From Dehalococcoidia bacterium (lineage in GTDB: Bacteria > Chloroflexota > Dehalococcoidia > Lucifugimonadales > UBA1123): DNA of 64,000 nucleotides. This document shows, piece after piece, positions 37,616 through 47,193 of the stretch. Every line of letters begins with the position of its first letter. Position 1 is the first letter of the stretch. The notes under the pieces are model-generated. The model saw only the letters and a program-made list of their open reading frames with translations. It was not told the origin of the DNA and did no database searches. The stretch covers positions 1 to 64,000 of the forward strand of contig VXRN01000023.1 in NCBI GenBank assembly GCA_009838465.1, written 5' to 3'. A program made the position numbers and the translations under genes.

Positions 37616-38570
37616 CCCGCCTCTTAGAATCGCTATAACAGGGGCTTCAGGGTACATAGCTGGCAGGCTCATTCGCCAACTCTGGGAGTCCGGCAGCGTG
37701 AGCTACATTCTTGCGACCGATATCAGGCCGCCAAGCATACAATTCTCCGACAAAGTAGAGTTTGCGTCCTGGGACGTTACCGAGTCCAGTCCAGACATCT
37801 TTTCGAGTCATCGAATTGATACTGTGATTCACCTCGCATATATTCTTAATCCCGCTCGTCGCAAAACATGGGCAAAGAGAGTAAACGTCGTCGGAAACGA
37901 TAATGTGCTGCGAGCGTCCAGAGAGGCGGGAGTAAAACACGTCGTTTATCTGAGCAGCACCTCAGTTTATGGCGCTCACGCCGATAATCCCGCGTTACTC
38001 ACGGAGACTGATCCGGTCCGCCCCGTGGAAGGCTTTCAGTACAGCCAGGACAAAATTGCTGCCGAGTCCCGTCTGTCGGAGTTCGCTGCGCGAAATCCCG
38101 AATCCATCGTGACGATTCTGCGCACGTGTCCCGTCATGGGCCCCAGCGCTAATAACTTCATAGCCAACGCATTCAAAAAGCCGATCCTGCCCGCTATCGG
38201 CTCTGCCGACCCGCCCATGCAGTTTCTCCATGAAGACGATCTGGTTCTCACCCTTGCGAGGTGTCTGAAACTCAGGCCGCGCGGCGTTTACAACTTGGCA
38301 GGGGATGGAACTATATGCTGGAGTGAAATAGTCTCCATGATGGAATGTCCTCTCATAAGGCTCCCCGCTCCGGCCTGGTACTTCCTCACATCCGCCGCAT
38401 GGAATCTCAGGCTTCAGAGCGACTCCCCCGCCTGCGGCCTCGACTTCATCCGATACCGCTGGACTGCCAGCGCTGAGAAGCTCAAGGCCGAGCTTGGCAT
38501 CGAGTTCCGGCACACTTCACGGTCGGCGTGGGAGTCATACACAACTACCGTAACCGACCGTTTAGAATAG
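37608..38570 (+). CDS. NAD-dependent epimerase/dehydratase family protein
   Basis: The 320-residue short-chain (extended) reductase has the nucleotide motif TGASGYIAG at residues 11-19. STSVYGAH supplies the catalytic serine region, and YSQDK is the catalytic Tyr-x3-Lys. The ATG overlaps the stop of the preceding gene (ATGAGTGA). It acts on a nucleotide sugar or a free sugar acid. As last gene of the run starting at 33219 it may finish the same pathway. Confidence 0.86.
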   Translation: MSDPPLRIAITGASGYIAGRLIRQLWESGSVSYILATDIRPPSIQFSDKVEFASWDVTESSPDIFSSHRIDTVIHLAYILNPARRKTWAKRVNVVGNDNVLRASREAGVKHVVYLSSTSVYGAHADNPALLTETDPVRPVEGFQYSQDKIAAESRLSEFAARNPESIVTILRTCPVMGPSANNFIANAFKKPILPAIGSADPPMQFLHEDDLVLTLARCLKLRPRGVYNLAGDGTICWSEIVSMMECPLIRLPAPAWYFLTSAAWNLRLQSDSPACGLDFIRYRWTASAEKLKAELGIEFRHTSRSAWESYTTTVTDRLE

Positions 38571-38913
38571 CTTATGCGATACTTCATCCTACCCGTCCAC
38601 CCCGGCGGTCTGTTACAATATCTCCGTACAGAACAGATGTTTATATAAGGTGGAATTTATTAGTGAGTAGAAACTTGGCCGACGAAATTTTTTCGCGAGT
38701 CATTTTAGAACGAATTTATAGCTAAATCTGCCGATTTCCAGGTCAATCCCTAGCTGAAACTGTCACCTGAAGTCCACCTGAACCTCACCTAGATTTCACC
38801 TGAACTTTTATAAGTCATAATATATGCATCCCTATCTTACAGCCGATTTTCCACAGAATCGCCGACTCTGAAGAAGGGCTGCGACCGCATAGGACGACAA
38901 GGATAATCCAGAT
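38571..38913. other. 343-bp gene-free region with regulatory repeats
   Basis: No coding frame is convincing. The left part is AT-rich with weak inverted sequences near 38680-38700 (CGACGAAA, TTTTTTCGCG). The right part holds the 11-bp direct repeats and promoter described separately. Confidence 0.6.
38762..38821 (+). promoter_or_regulatory. Four 11-bp direct repeats (PHO-box-like) plus -10 element
   Basis: Four head-to-tail 11-mers, at 38762, 38773, 38784 and 38795, share the core CACCT; three continue as CACCTGAA. The last ends 10 bp before CATAAT (38816-38821) and takes the place of a -35. This is the geometry of PhoB/PhoP-type activators of the OmpR family, and the TTCACC core resembles the actinobacterial PHO box. 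It reads toward the nucleoside hydrolase at 38914. Confidence 0.6.
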
Positions 38914-39813
38914 ATGACCAGAGTCATCATAGACACCGACCCGGGCACCGACGATGCGATTGCCCTAATAGCCGCGCTCAACTCCCCCGAACTCGACGTG
39001 TTAGCCCTGACCACCGTAACGGGAAACGCTTCTCTTGAAGACGCGACTCGGAACGCGCTCGGGCTACTCACCGGCTTGGGCCGCTCCGACATCCCCGTTT
39101 ACGTCGGAGCCGATACCCCGCTAGTGGGAAAGTTCGAGTTCGCCGAGAATTATCATGGCCCCGGGGGCATGACGACACCACTTCCCGAACCGGAGTCCGT
39201 CCCAAGCCCCATTCCAGCCGAGCGATATATGCGGGACTTGGCGAGAGGCTCGGACGGCCACCTCACGATCATTGCGCTTGGGCCGCTCACCAATGTCGCA
39301 CTCGCAATCCAGAACGAACCGGACGTTATGAGGCAGGTCAAAGAGATATTTGTCATGGGAGGGGCCGTCGAAGTGGGTGGAAACGTGACTCCGTATGCCG
39401 AGTTCAATATCTATGACGACCCGCGAGCCGCCAATGTGGTGCTCGACTCCGGGATTCCGATAAAGCTGGTCGGTCTCGACGTATGTGAGCGGGTGGCGTT
39501 CGGCCTCTCAGACTCCGACTGGAGGTCGGGGACCTCAACTGGAGAGCGGCTGGCGGCGCGAATCATGGAAGGTTGGTTTGAAATCCACCCGGAGTACGAC
39601 AGGTACGTCCTCTGCGACCCACTTACGGTGGCAGCGGCAATTCAGCCGGACCTGCTGACCTATCGTCGCGCAGAGGTCACCGTTGACGAGAATGGCGAAC
39701 AGAAGGGGAGGACCCGCGCGGAATATGATGCAGGAGACATAAGGGTAGCGGTTGACGTGGACATCGAACGCGCGCGCCAACTCGTCCTCGATAGGCTGAG
39801 GACCGCCGATTAG
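38914..39813 (+). CDS. Nucleoside hydrolase (inosine/uridine-preferring type)
   Basis: The 299-residue enzyme begins with the calcium-binding signature DTDPGTDD at residues 7-14 and has VMGGAVEVGGNVTPYAEFNIYDDPRAA, the second family block. It splits N-ribosides to base and ribose. AAGGA lies about 10 nt before the ATG. The phased direct repeats upstream suggest control by an OmpR-type response regulator, perhaps phosphate limitation. Confidence 0.93.
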   Translation: MTRVIIDTDPGTDDAIALIAALNSPELDVLALTTVTGNASLEDATRNALGLLTGLGRSDIPVYVGADTPLVGKFEFAENYHGPGGMTTPLPEPESVPSPIPAERYMRDLARGSDGHLTIIALGPLTNVALAIQNEPDVMRQVKEIFVMGGAVEVGGNVTPYAEFNIYDDPRAANVVLDSGIPIKLVGLDVCERVAFGLSDSDWRSGTSTGERLAARIMEGWFEIHPEYDRYVLCDPLTVAAAIQPDLLTYRRAEVTVDENGEQKGRTRAEYDAGDIRVAVDVDIERARQLVLDRLRTAD

Positions 39814-39820
39814 AGCGGCA

Positions 39821-40618
39821 TCATTGCGCGCCGACGTACTTCTCTATTACGCTCCATCCATCGCCAAGGACTCTCCGCATGTTTCGCGTGGTAGTCTCCT
39901 CCACCTCCTCCACTCCTATGCCTTTGAGTTCGGCGAGAGTCTCGGCGACTACGGCCACGTGCCTTGGCTCTGTCCAGTTCTCACGCTTAGCCTTGAATGG
40001 CTGGGGAGCGGCGTCCGTCTCAAGCACGATGTGTTCCAGGGGAATCTTCGCCGCCGCCTGTTGGAGATGGGGCAGCCTGAGCAGCGGTCGGGCCAGAGAC
40101 ACGTAGAAACCAAGGTCAATGATCCGGCGCGCTGTTTCGTAGTCACCCTGGAAATAGTGCATTACGCCGCCCACTTCATAGGCGCGCTCCTCGCGCAGCA
40201 CTCGGAACGCCTCATCGTGCGACTCTCTGCTGTGGAACACGACCGGTAAACGCAAGTCTCTGGCCAGCCTGATCTGTTCCCTGAAGGCCGGGTACTGTAT
40301 AGCCCTGTCGGGAGCGCCCTCCATGAAGTCCAGTCCGACCTCGCTGATTACAAGGACCTTCTCCGTAGAGAGGGCCATTTCTCTCAACGTATCGTAAGTA
40401 GATTCTGTGAACGGTTCACGAATGTCCATGGGATGAATTCCAACCCCTGAGAAGAAACTATCATACTTTCCCGATAGTTCCAGCGAACGCCGCGACGATG
40501 GGATAGTAGTACCGGCGGATATGACGGCGCGCACGCCGACCTGTGCCGCCCTTCCCAAGATTTCGCTGACCTCGGCATCGGTAAACGGTTCAAGATGAAC
40601 ATGACAATCCAGAAACAT
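39821..40618 (-). CDS. TatD-family metal-dependent hydrolase
   Basis: The 265-residue protein has the metal-binding DCHVHLEPF start, ISEVGLDF, VVFHSRESHDEAF, GGVMHYFQG and LETDAAPQPF. These are the usual ligands of TatD-type 3'-5' deoxyribonucleases and related hydrolases. I start at the ATG at 40618, with GAGAG upstream, since the longer frame adds 21 residues without homology. It converges with the nucleoside hydrolase gene. Confidence 0.88.
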   Translation of the reverse strand: MFLDCHVHLEPFTDAEVSEILGRAAQVGVRAVISAGTTIPSSRRSLELSGKYDSFFSGVGIHPMDIREPFTESTYDTLREMALSTEKVLVISEVGLDFMEGAPDRAIQYPAFREQIRLARDLRLPVVFHSRESHDEAFRVLREERAYEVGGVMHYFQGDYETARRIIDLGFYVSLARPLLRLPHLQQAAAKIPLEHIVLETDAAPQPFKAKRENWTEPRHVAVVAETLAELKGIGVEEVEETTTRNMRRVLGDGWSVIEKYVGAQ

Positions 40619-40756
40619 AGTAGCACTCTCAATCAACATGGTAAGCCAAGCAAGGCTCGGCCTCGATACCGACATAGCCAATCGTTTGCACGTTAATTAT
40701 ACTACTTATCGGGGTAGCTGCCGGTGAACCAAGCTCTGACTTTGTGAGCAGGACAT

Positions 40757-41743
40757 TTGAAACGTCAGGTATTCGTAATAGGAAGAATCGCAGCCGGAAT
40801 TGCCATCAGCATAGGACTTGGATGGCTCACCGCTCGCGGACTCGACTGGGGCCTCGTTTTCGAGGCATTCGGCGATGTCTCCCTTACTATGCTTGCGCTC
40901 GCCGTAGCAACGTTTATATTCGCCAGCTACCTGCGGGCCGTCCGCTGGCGGGCTCTGTTCGTGAACGGCGAGGTTTCAACCAACAGGCTGTTTATGGTCC
41001 AGAACGTTGGGATCGGGCTAAATAACCTTGTCCCAATCCGAATCGCAAGCGAGGCTGTCCAGCTCGCCATCCTGTCCATCAAGGACAGGGTGAGTCCGTC
41101 AGTAGCTCTCGCTACACTCGGCATGGAAAGAGTCCTGGACGTAGTCGCAAGTGCGCTCATTCTGGCGATTGCCTTCCTCTTCATCCCCGAGATGGAGGGC
41201 TACGGAATCTATGTCTGGGGAGCGCTGGCCTTCGCGGTCTTGTGCATCGCCATAGTCAGGCTGTTGGCGTGGAGCGGTAACGGAATCTCGTGGATAAGGC
41301 GGCTCCCGTTCCTGCTGTCATTCGCCAAAGCTGTCAGAGACCTCGAACGAGAGCGTGTGCGTTTGGCCGTGTCCTTCGCGTTGAGCGTCATCTACTGGCT
41401 TCTTGTCGGAGTAACCGCCTGGATAATTTCGATCTCCTTTCAACTCTCGATTACTCCCGTGACGGCCACCATGGTTATCATGGCCACGATCTTCTTCGCG
41501 ACCGCCGTACCAGCCGCACCCTCCGCAATCGGCACTTTCGAATTCGCGGTCGTATATATGCTTGGTCTGTTCGCAGTAAGCCATGAGTCGGCTTTCGGGT
41601 TCGCGGTAATCACGCACGCGGTGTTCTTTCTGCCGCCTACACTGATGGCGGTGCTGTTCCTGCCCAGAGAAGGCATAGGTTCGATCAGTCAACTGAAGTC
41701 CACTCTGTCCGGGCGCGTGGAGACATCTACGGACGCGGTATGA
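40757..41743 (+). CDS. Flippase-like membrane protein (UPF0104/MprF N-terminal type)
   Basis: The 328-residue protein has about eight membrane helices. YLRAVRWRALFVNG and the IGLNNLVPIRIASEAVQLAIL block are typical of the lysylphosphatidylglycerol-flippase-like family. There is no synthase domain. Such stand-alone forms may move lipids across the membrane. The start is a TTG at 40757. It overlaps the next lipoprotein gene by 4 bp (ATGA). Confidence 0.82.
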   Translation: MKRQVFVIGRIAAGIAISIGLGWLTARGLDWGLVFEAFGDVSLTMLALAVATFIFASYLRAVRWRALFVNGEVSTNRLFMVQNVGIGLNNLVPIRIASEAVQLAILSIKDRVSPSVALATLGMERVLDVVASALILAIAFLFIPEMEGYGIYVWGALAFAVLCIAIVRLLAWSGNGISWIRRLPFLLSFAKAVRDLERERVRLAVSFALSVIYWLLVGVTAWIISISFQLSITPVTATMVIMATIFFATAVPAAPSAIGTFEFAVVYMLGLFAVSHESAFGFAVITHAVFFLPPTLMAVLFLPREGIGSISQLKSTLSGRVETSTDAV

Positions 41744-43542
41744 CTTTTAGATACATATCTTATTCATTCGCAGGGTTAGCCTTGGGGCTCGCGCTGTTGT
41801 GGTCCGTGTCCTGCGGTGACCAGCCTGACCCCGAATCGAATCCGACCTTTGCGCCCGTGCCTCCAACTCTTACTCCGAGAGTGGCGGCCACTCCTACACC
41901 GAGCGCCCTGGGTGCGCAAACGCCAACACCAGCACCCGGGCCTATTTCGACTGCAACCAGGATACCTACACCCGTAGTTGTACCGACCGCGACGCCCATA
42001 GTGGCTGCACCGAAGCCGGTTCCATCAGTCAGACCAACTCCTGACCACAGATCGCGGGGCGGCACCCTGAATCTGGCAAGCGCCGAGAACATCGTGCATC
42101 AGGATGTTCACCAGGATATATCTCCCGCGCTTTCGAGTTGGGGGCCCGGCATAGCCTACTCCAGGCTAATGCGTTTGGAGACCGGACCGGATACACCTCT
42201 TCCGGGCTTGTCACTGGAGTGCGACATATGCGCGGACTGGACGATGGAGTCACCAACGTCCTACCTATTCAATCTACGCGACGACGTTAAGTGGCATGAT
42301 CTTGATCCAGTAGGTGGACGCGCGCTCGATACAGAAGATGTGATTTTCAGCTATCAGCGGCAGATCAACCCGGAGTTCCCAAACTCGCCTCTGTTGCGCA
42401 GCATCGTCGCGCTGGAATATCTCGACCCTTTGACCCTAAGAGTGAGATTCAACCTACCGGACGCCGATTCACTTTTATCTCTCGCGGACGGTCATTCTAA
42501 GATAGTCACTCCCGAAACACTGATACTCAGCGGCGACCTCCGAGAGGGGCCCACGATAGGCACTGGCCCCTGGGTACTCGAACAGACTTCGATTGATGAG
42601 TTTCACTTTTTCTCAAGCCACGTGGACTACTTCGAACCCGGTCTTCCGCTCGTGGACAATCTCAGGATCCTCATTCTGACCAACGAGGACACGCGATCAG
42701 CAGCTTTCCAGACCGGAATGACTGACGTACACGAAATGAGCCCGATGGAATGGATACGACACCTCCAGCAGTCTCCCAGCGCACCTTCGCTGGAGATTCC
42801 GCAGCCCGGTAGCGGAATAGAAGTCGCTTTCAAGACCATTGGGCCTCCCTTTGAAGATTTGCGAGTGCGGAAGGCAGCTATGCTCTCGATGGATCCGGTG
42901 AGGCTCATCGAGGAACAGTGGGGAGGTTTTGGTTTCGTTGGTACGGGATTTCCTGTGATTTCACCGGATTGGCTGCTGCCTGAATCCGAGCTGGCGAGTC
43001 GTTTCGATGACACTGAATCCGCCCAATCCCTCCTGCGCGACGTCGGACGGGCGTCTGGAACGCCCGTTACGATCACCGTCGGCGACTTCGGTCAGCAGTA
43101 CCTGGACTATGCGGATGCTGTCTCGGTGGGTATGCAAAGCGTCGGCTTCGACTCCCGTGTAGAGATAGTCAACCGAAGACAATTCGGTGAGAGCGTCTGG
43201 CTCCAGGGCGACTACCAGATGATGCTCGGGCCTCTGGCTCCCGTTTCCACGCCAAACGGCTTTCTTCTGCCGGTGTTCCACAGCGAAGGTGTCTGGAATA
43301 CCACCGGCCACCGCGACGACGTACTGGACGCCATGCTGGAATCGCAGGCCGTGGAACACGACGCGAAGAAGAGAGCGGAACTGATTCGCCGTATCCAGAA
43401 CCATATCCTCGACCATGGATACCGGTTCATGCCGTTCACGCGGACGGAGATCTGGACGTGGCAGCCCAGAGTCCACGACTTTCACCCCAACTTCTCCCTC
43501 TTCGAGTACCACCACTGGGCCAAGGTGTGGCTGGAAGAATAG
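41740..43542 (+). CDS. Peptide/nickel-type ABC transporter substrate-binding lipoprotein
   Basis: The 600-residue protein has a signal peptide ending in a lipobox LWSVSC near residue 25. A linker of about 70 residues rich in Thr-Pro follows, then a family 5 solute-binding domain (for example WHDLDPVGGRALDTEDVIFSYQRQ and the IGTGPWVLE block). It should sit on the outer face of the membrane. No permease or ATPase of the oligopeptide type lies beside it; its partner upstream is the flippase-like protein. Confidence 0.87.
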   Translation: MTFRYISYSFAGLALGLALLWSVSCGDQPDPESNPTFAPVPPTLTPRVAATPTPSALGAQTPTPAPGPISTATRIPTPVVVPTATPIVAAPKPVPSVRPTPDHRSRGGTLNLASAENIVHQDVHQDISPALSSWGPGIAYSRLMRLETGPDTPLPGLSLECDICADWTMESPTSYLFNLRDDVKWHDLDPVGGRALDTEDVIFSYQRQINPEFPNSPLLRSIVALEYLDPLTLRVRFNLPDADSLLSLADGHSKIVTPETLILSGDLREGPTIGTGPWVLEQTSIDEFHFFSSHVDYFEPGLPLVDNLRILILTNEDTRSAAFQTGMTDVHEMSPMEWIRHLQQSPSAPSLEIPQPGSGIEVAFKTIGPPFEDLRVRKAAMLSMDPVRLIEEQWGGFGFVGTGFPVISPDWLLPESELASRFDDTESAQSLLRDVGRASGTPVTITVGDFGQQYLDYADAVSVGMQSVGFDSRVEIVNRRQFGESVWLQGDYQMMLGPLAPVSTPNGFLLPVFHSEGVWNTTGHRDDVLDAMLESQAVEHDAKKRAELIRRIQNHILDHGYRFMPFTRTEIWTWQPRVHDFHPNFSLFEYHHWAKVWLEE

Positions 43543-43646
43543 GGTCCCCTCATCTGACGTTCAGAATTCCCGATCCCTATTCATTCCGTATGTCTGATAT
43601 GCTTTGACCATCCCGACAAGCGAGGTGCGACATCTCCAGTTCATAC

Positions 43647-46064
43647 ATGTGGCTCAAGTGGTCATGGCGCGATCTCCGTTCCCGGTGGGTGCAAGTCGCT
43701 GCCATCGCCATAATCATCGCCTTTGGCACGGGCCTGTTCTCGGGCCTGCGCAGCATGAACGTGTGGCGTGGCATGTCGAACGAAGCAAGCTATGCTACCG
43801 TGAACACATTCGACCTTCGTGTCGAGTTGGGCGCGGGAGGCTTCGTCGAACGCGGCGCTATGTTGCGTATTCTCGACGAAGTTGCGTCTGCATCAGTTGC
43901 GGACGCGGAAGAGCGGCTCATTCTGCCTACGCAGGTGTCAGTGGAGACGGAAGAGGAGACCGTCATCGTACCCGGACGCCTGATCGGAGTGGACGTATCC
44001 GGCGACGGCCCTCATGTAAACATGCTGCATCCCAAACTCGGACGCAGCTTGCAGCCGCAGGACACTGGCCAGGATATAATCGTCTTAGAACATAACTTCG
44101 CCAAGTACTACAAGTTGCCCGAATCCGGCTCGGCGACCCTGTCGGGCGACGTGGCGGTACAGTATGCCGGGCAGGTACTCGCTCCCGAATACTTCTTCGT
44201 CATAACGCCCGAGGGCGGCCTGCTGGCGCAGGCGAATTTCGCCGCCGCGTTCACCTCCCTAGAAACAGCGCAGCGGATCACGGCGAAAGACGGCAAAGTC
44301 AACGATCTCCTGTTGACGCTTGCCCCGGGCGCGGATGAGGACATCCTGTTCGACACATTGAGCGCGGCATTCAGCCCGGTTGGAGGGACCGTCAGCAGGC
44401 GGCTCGACGATCCATCCATTAGGGCGATGATAGAAGACGTCGAAGGCGACAAGCAGTTCACCACGGTGCTGGCCATAGCAGTGTTCGGTGGCGCGGTGTT
44501 TGCGGCATTCAACCTCACCAGCCGCATAATGGACTCCCAGAGGCGCGAGATGGGCATCGCAATGGCCCTCGGCATACTGCCTGTCAGGGTAGCGCTCAGG
44601 CCGTTGCTGTTCAGCGCCCAGGTTGCCCTACTCGGGGTGATATTTGGAATAGGGATGGGTATAGGAGTGGCACAGGGACTTCGCGCAATACTTACCGAAT
44701 TCCTGCCTCTTCCTGTATGGCGGACGCCGTTTCAGCCGGAATTTTTCGCCGGTGTCGCGGTAATCGGCTTCCTGATCCCGTTTCTCGCCACGGCGATACC
44801 CGTGTGGAGAGCGGTGACGGTTCCACCTATAGACGCCATCAAGACCGGACATCTGGCCGTGCGCTCCGGAGGACTTGCCTGGCTATTAACCAGGCTGAGA
44901 ATACCCGGACAGACGACGCGACAGATCCCGTTTCGGAACGTAGCCCGCGCTCCCCGCCGCACATTGCTGACTGCGCTCGGCGTCGCCGCCATCGTTACGG
45001 TCCTGATCATGGTCATGGGGATGCTGGACTCGTTCCTGGATACTTTCGACCGCGCCCAGGTCGAGACGGCCGGAGCCAATCCCGACAGATTGGAAATATC
45101 GCTGGATACGTTCTATCCCCGTGAATCTCGCACTGTTCAGAGCATACTCGATTTGCCGGGAGCGGAGGACGTGGAGACAAGCCTGAGACTGGGCGGGACT
45201 CTTTCGAAGAGTGACGTATCGTTCGATGTGTTCCTGAATTTTATCCCGTTCGACAGCCGACTCTGGCAGCCGTCTATTACCCGAGGCAGCCTTTCGACAG
45301 GAACGCCGGGGGTATTGATCTCCGAGAAGGCGGCAAAAGACCTCGACGTGGAGCCCGGAGACACCTTGACCGTGCGCCATCCTGTCGTCGGTGGGCAGGA
45401 TCTGTTCTCTCTTCAGGACTCAGAACTCGAGGTAATCGGAATCCATCCTCACCCATTCCGGCTGAACGTTTACATACCTATCGAGTATGCGGGAATCACA
45501 GGCATCGAGGGAGCGACCAACATTCTCCACGCCAATTCGGCCAGTGGAGTTGATCCCGATAATCTCAAGCGAGAGCTGTTCAAACTTCCCGGAGTGGGAT
45601 CCGTGCAGAAGACAACTGCTTCGACCGACGTATTCAGAGACCAATTCGGGCAGTTCATCGGGATTCTCTATTTCATTGTGGCGGCGGTAATGGCGCTTGC
45701 GATACTGATCGCCTACAACACCGCCAGCATCAACATGGACGAGCGCCAGCGCGAGCACGCCACGATGTTCGCCTACGGACTTCCCGTCCGTACAGTTCTG
45801 GGTATGGCGGTGACAGAGAGCGCGATCCTGGGCGTCATCTCGATCATTCTAGGGCTAGTCGGCGGCTATCTGCTGCTATATTGGGTAGTACTCGCGCTCA
45901 TTCCAGCAACTATGCCGGACCTGGGCATGGAGGTAGTGGTTAAACCCACGACGTTTGCCACGGCCATTGTACTGATTGTAGTTGCCGTCGCCGCCTCGCC
46001 GTTACTAACTGTCCGGAGACTTCTTAAAATGGATGTTCCTTCCACCTTGAGGGTAATGGAATAA
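43647..46064 (+). CDS. FtsX-type ABC permease with two FtsX domains
   Basis: The 805-residue protein has an N-terminal helix (about residues 15-35) and a periplasmic-type (MacB-like) domain. An FtsX block with three helices lies near residues 270-390, a second such unit in the C-terminal half, and the end is RRLLKMDVPSTLRVME. These features fit a two-unit lipoprotein or lipid export permease. No ATP-binding partner is adjacent. A short upstream gap separates it from the substrate-binding lipoprotein on the same strand. Confidence 0.88.
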   Translation: MWLKWSWRDLRSRWVQVAAIAIIIAFGTGLFSGLRSMNVWRGMSNEASYATVNTFDLRVELGAGGFVERGAMLRILDEVASASVADAEERLILPTQVSVETEEETVIVPGRLIGVDVSGDGPHVNMLHPKLGRSLQPQDTGQDIIVLEHNFAKYYKLPESGSATLSGDVAVQYAGQVLAPEYFFVITPEGGLLAQANFAAAFTSLETAQRITAKDGKVNDLLLTLAPGADEDILFDTLSAAFSPVGGTVSRRLDDPSIRAMIEDVEGDKQFTTVLAIAVFGGAVFAAFNLTSRIMDSQRREMGIAMALGILPVRVALRPLLFSAQVALLGVIFGIGMGIGVAQGLRAILTEFLPLPVWRTPFQPEFFAGVAVIGFLIPFLATAIPVWRAVTVPPIDAIKTGHLAVRSGGLAWLLTRLRIPGQTTRQIPFRNVARAPRRTLLTALGVAAIVTVLIMVMGMLDSFLDTFDRAQVETAGANPDRLEISLDTFYPRESRTVQSILDLPGAEDVETSLRLGGTLSKSDVSFDVFLNFIPFDSRLWQPSITRGSLSTGTPGVLISEKAAKDLDVEPGDTLTVRHPVVGGQDLFSLQDSELEVIGIHPHPFRLNVYIPIEYAGITGIEGATNILHANSASGVDPDNLKRELFKLPGVGSVQKTTASTDVFRDQFGQFIGILYFIVAAVMALAILIAYNTASINMDERQREHATMFAYGLPVRTVLGMAVTESAILGVISIILGLVGGYLLLYWVVLALIPATMPDLGMEVVVKPTTFATAIVLIVVAVAASPLLTVRRLLKMDVPSTLRVME

Positions 46065-46184
46065 GCATGGAAGTCTCACTTACACTCATAGAGGCGCGGA
46101 TAAAGTGTATCGCCAAGTCGGACGAACCATGTAGTGTACAGTTCCTTCGACGCATCGGTCTAAACTCAGGCGGCCATAACTCAT

Positions 46185-47180
46185 ATGATCCATCTGATCT
46201 ATGGAGAAGACGTAGTAAGCGCGGATGAAGCGCTGGCTGAGATCGCGCGTGATGCGGGCCCTGATGATCTGCGCGACATTAACCGCACATCGTTTCTCGC
46301 CGAAGAAATCACTCCCCAGCAACTTGCCGCCGCGGTCTTTACCATTCCGTTCATGGCCGACCACCGCGTCGTTGTCGTCAGGGGACTGCTCAGCACCTTC
46401 GAGCGCAGGAGCGGGGCAGCAAGCGGTACTCGCAACAACAGAAACAACGCACTCGGCCCCTGGGCGGAGCTTCCCGACGAACTGCGCTCCATTCCGCCCA
46501 CCACCAATCTGACTTTTCTGGACGGCGCTCTCTCAAGAAACAACCCTATGCTGAGAAAATTGGCTCCTCAGTCTGAGGTGCGCGAATTTCCGCTCCCGCG
46601 AGAGCGCGATATGTCAGGCTGGATAATGAGCCGCGCGAAGACGCTGGGCATCGATCTGGAACCTCGCGCCTCCGCGACACTGGCAGAGGCCATCGGCAGG
46701 CAGCCGCGTCTGATAGACTCGGAACTCCGTAAGCTTGCCCTTTATACGGATGGCCGATCCGTACAGGACGAGGATGTGCGTCGGACGGTCGCCAACGTGC
46801 GGGAGGCGAACATCTTCCAGGCCGTGGATGCGGTGGTAGACGGAAGGGCCGATGTTGCCCTCAGTTTGATCACACGCATCATGGACGACGGAAGCCCCTC
46901 GGCATACATACTCACCATGCTCGCGCGACAGGTGAGGCTGCTGCTAATGGCAAAAGACATGATTGCACGCGGAGTGCCCAAAGAAGACATAGGACGTAAT
47001 TTGCGTCTGTCAGGTTGGGTACTCAACAAGACACTCCAACAGGAAAGACGGATGTCCCATGAATACTTAGCCTACTTCCACGAACGCCTTATTGAGACCG
47101 ACTTGACGCTGAAAACGAAGCCAGTACCCGAACAACTGGCGATTGAGATGCTCGTGGCGGACCTGACGTTAAGCGGGTAG
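46185..47180 (+). CDS. holA: DNA polymerase III delta subunit
   Basis: The 331-residue clamp-loader subunit begins MIHLIYGEDVVSADEAL and has PPTTNLTFLDGALSRNN, QPRLIDSELRKLALY and the C-terminal bundle typical of HolA (AYILTMLARQVRLLLMAK). It opens the sliding clamp with DnaX, which is encoded 7 kb away. The ATG lies 120 bp after the permease gene. Confidence 0.9.
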   Translation: MIHLIYGEDVVSADEALAEIARDAGPDDLRDINRTSFLAEEITPQQLAAAVFTIPFMADHRVVVVRGLLSTFERRSGAASGTRNNRNNALGPWAELPDELRSIPPTTNLTFLDGALSRNNPMLRKLAPQSEVREFPLPRERDMSGWIMSRAKTLGIDLEPRASATLAEAIGRQPRLIDSELRKLALYTDGRSVQDEDVRRTVANVREANIFQAVDAVVDGRADVALSLITRIMDDGSPSAYILTMLARQVRLLLMAKDMIARGVPKEDIGRNLRLSGWVLNKTLQQERRMSHEYLAYFHERLIETDLTLKTKPVPEQLAIEMLVADLTLSG

Positions 47181-47193
47181 GTCGGCAGTAAGT

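Noticed and set aside
37997-38513. Minus-strand frame opposite the epimerase
   Set aside because: Antisense to a clear NAD-dependent epimerase and without a ribosome-binding site.
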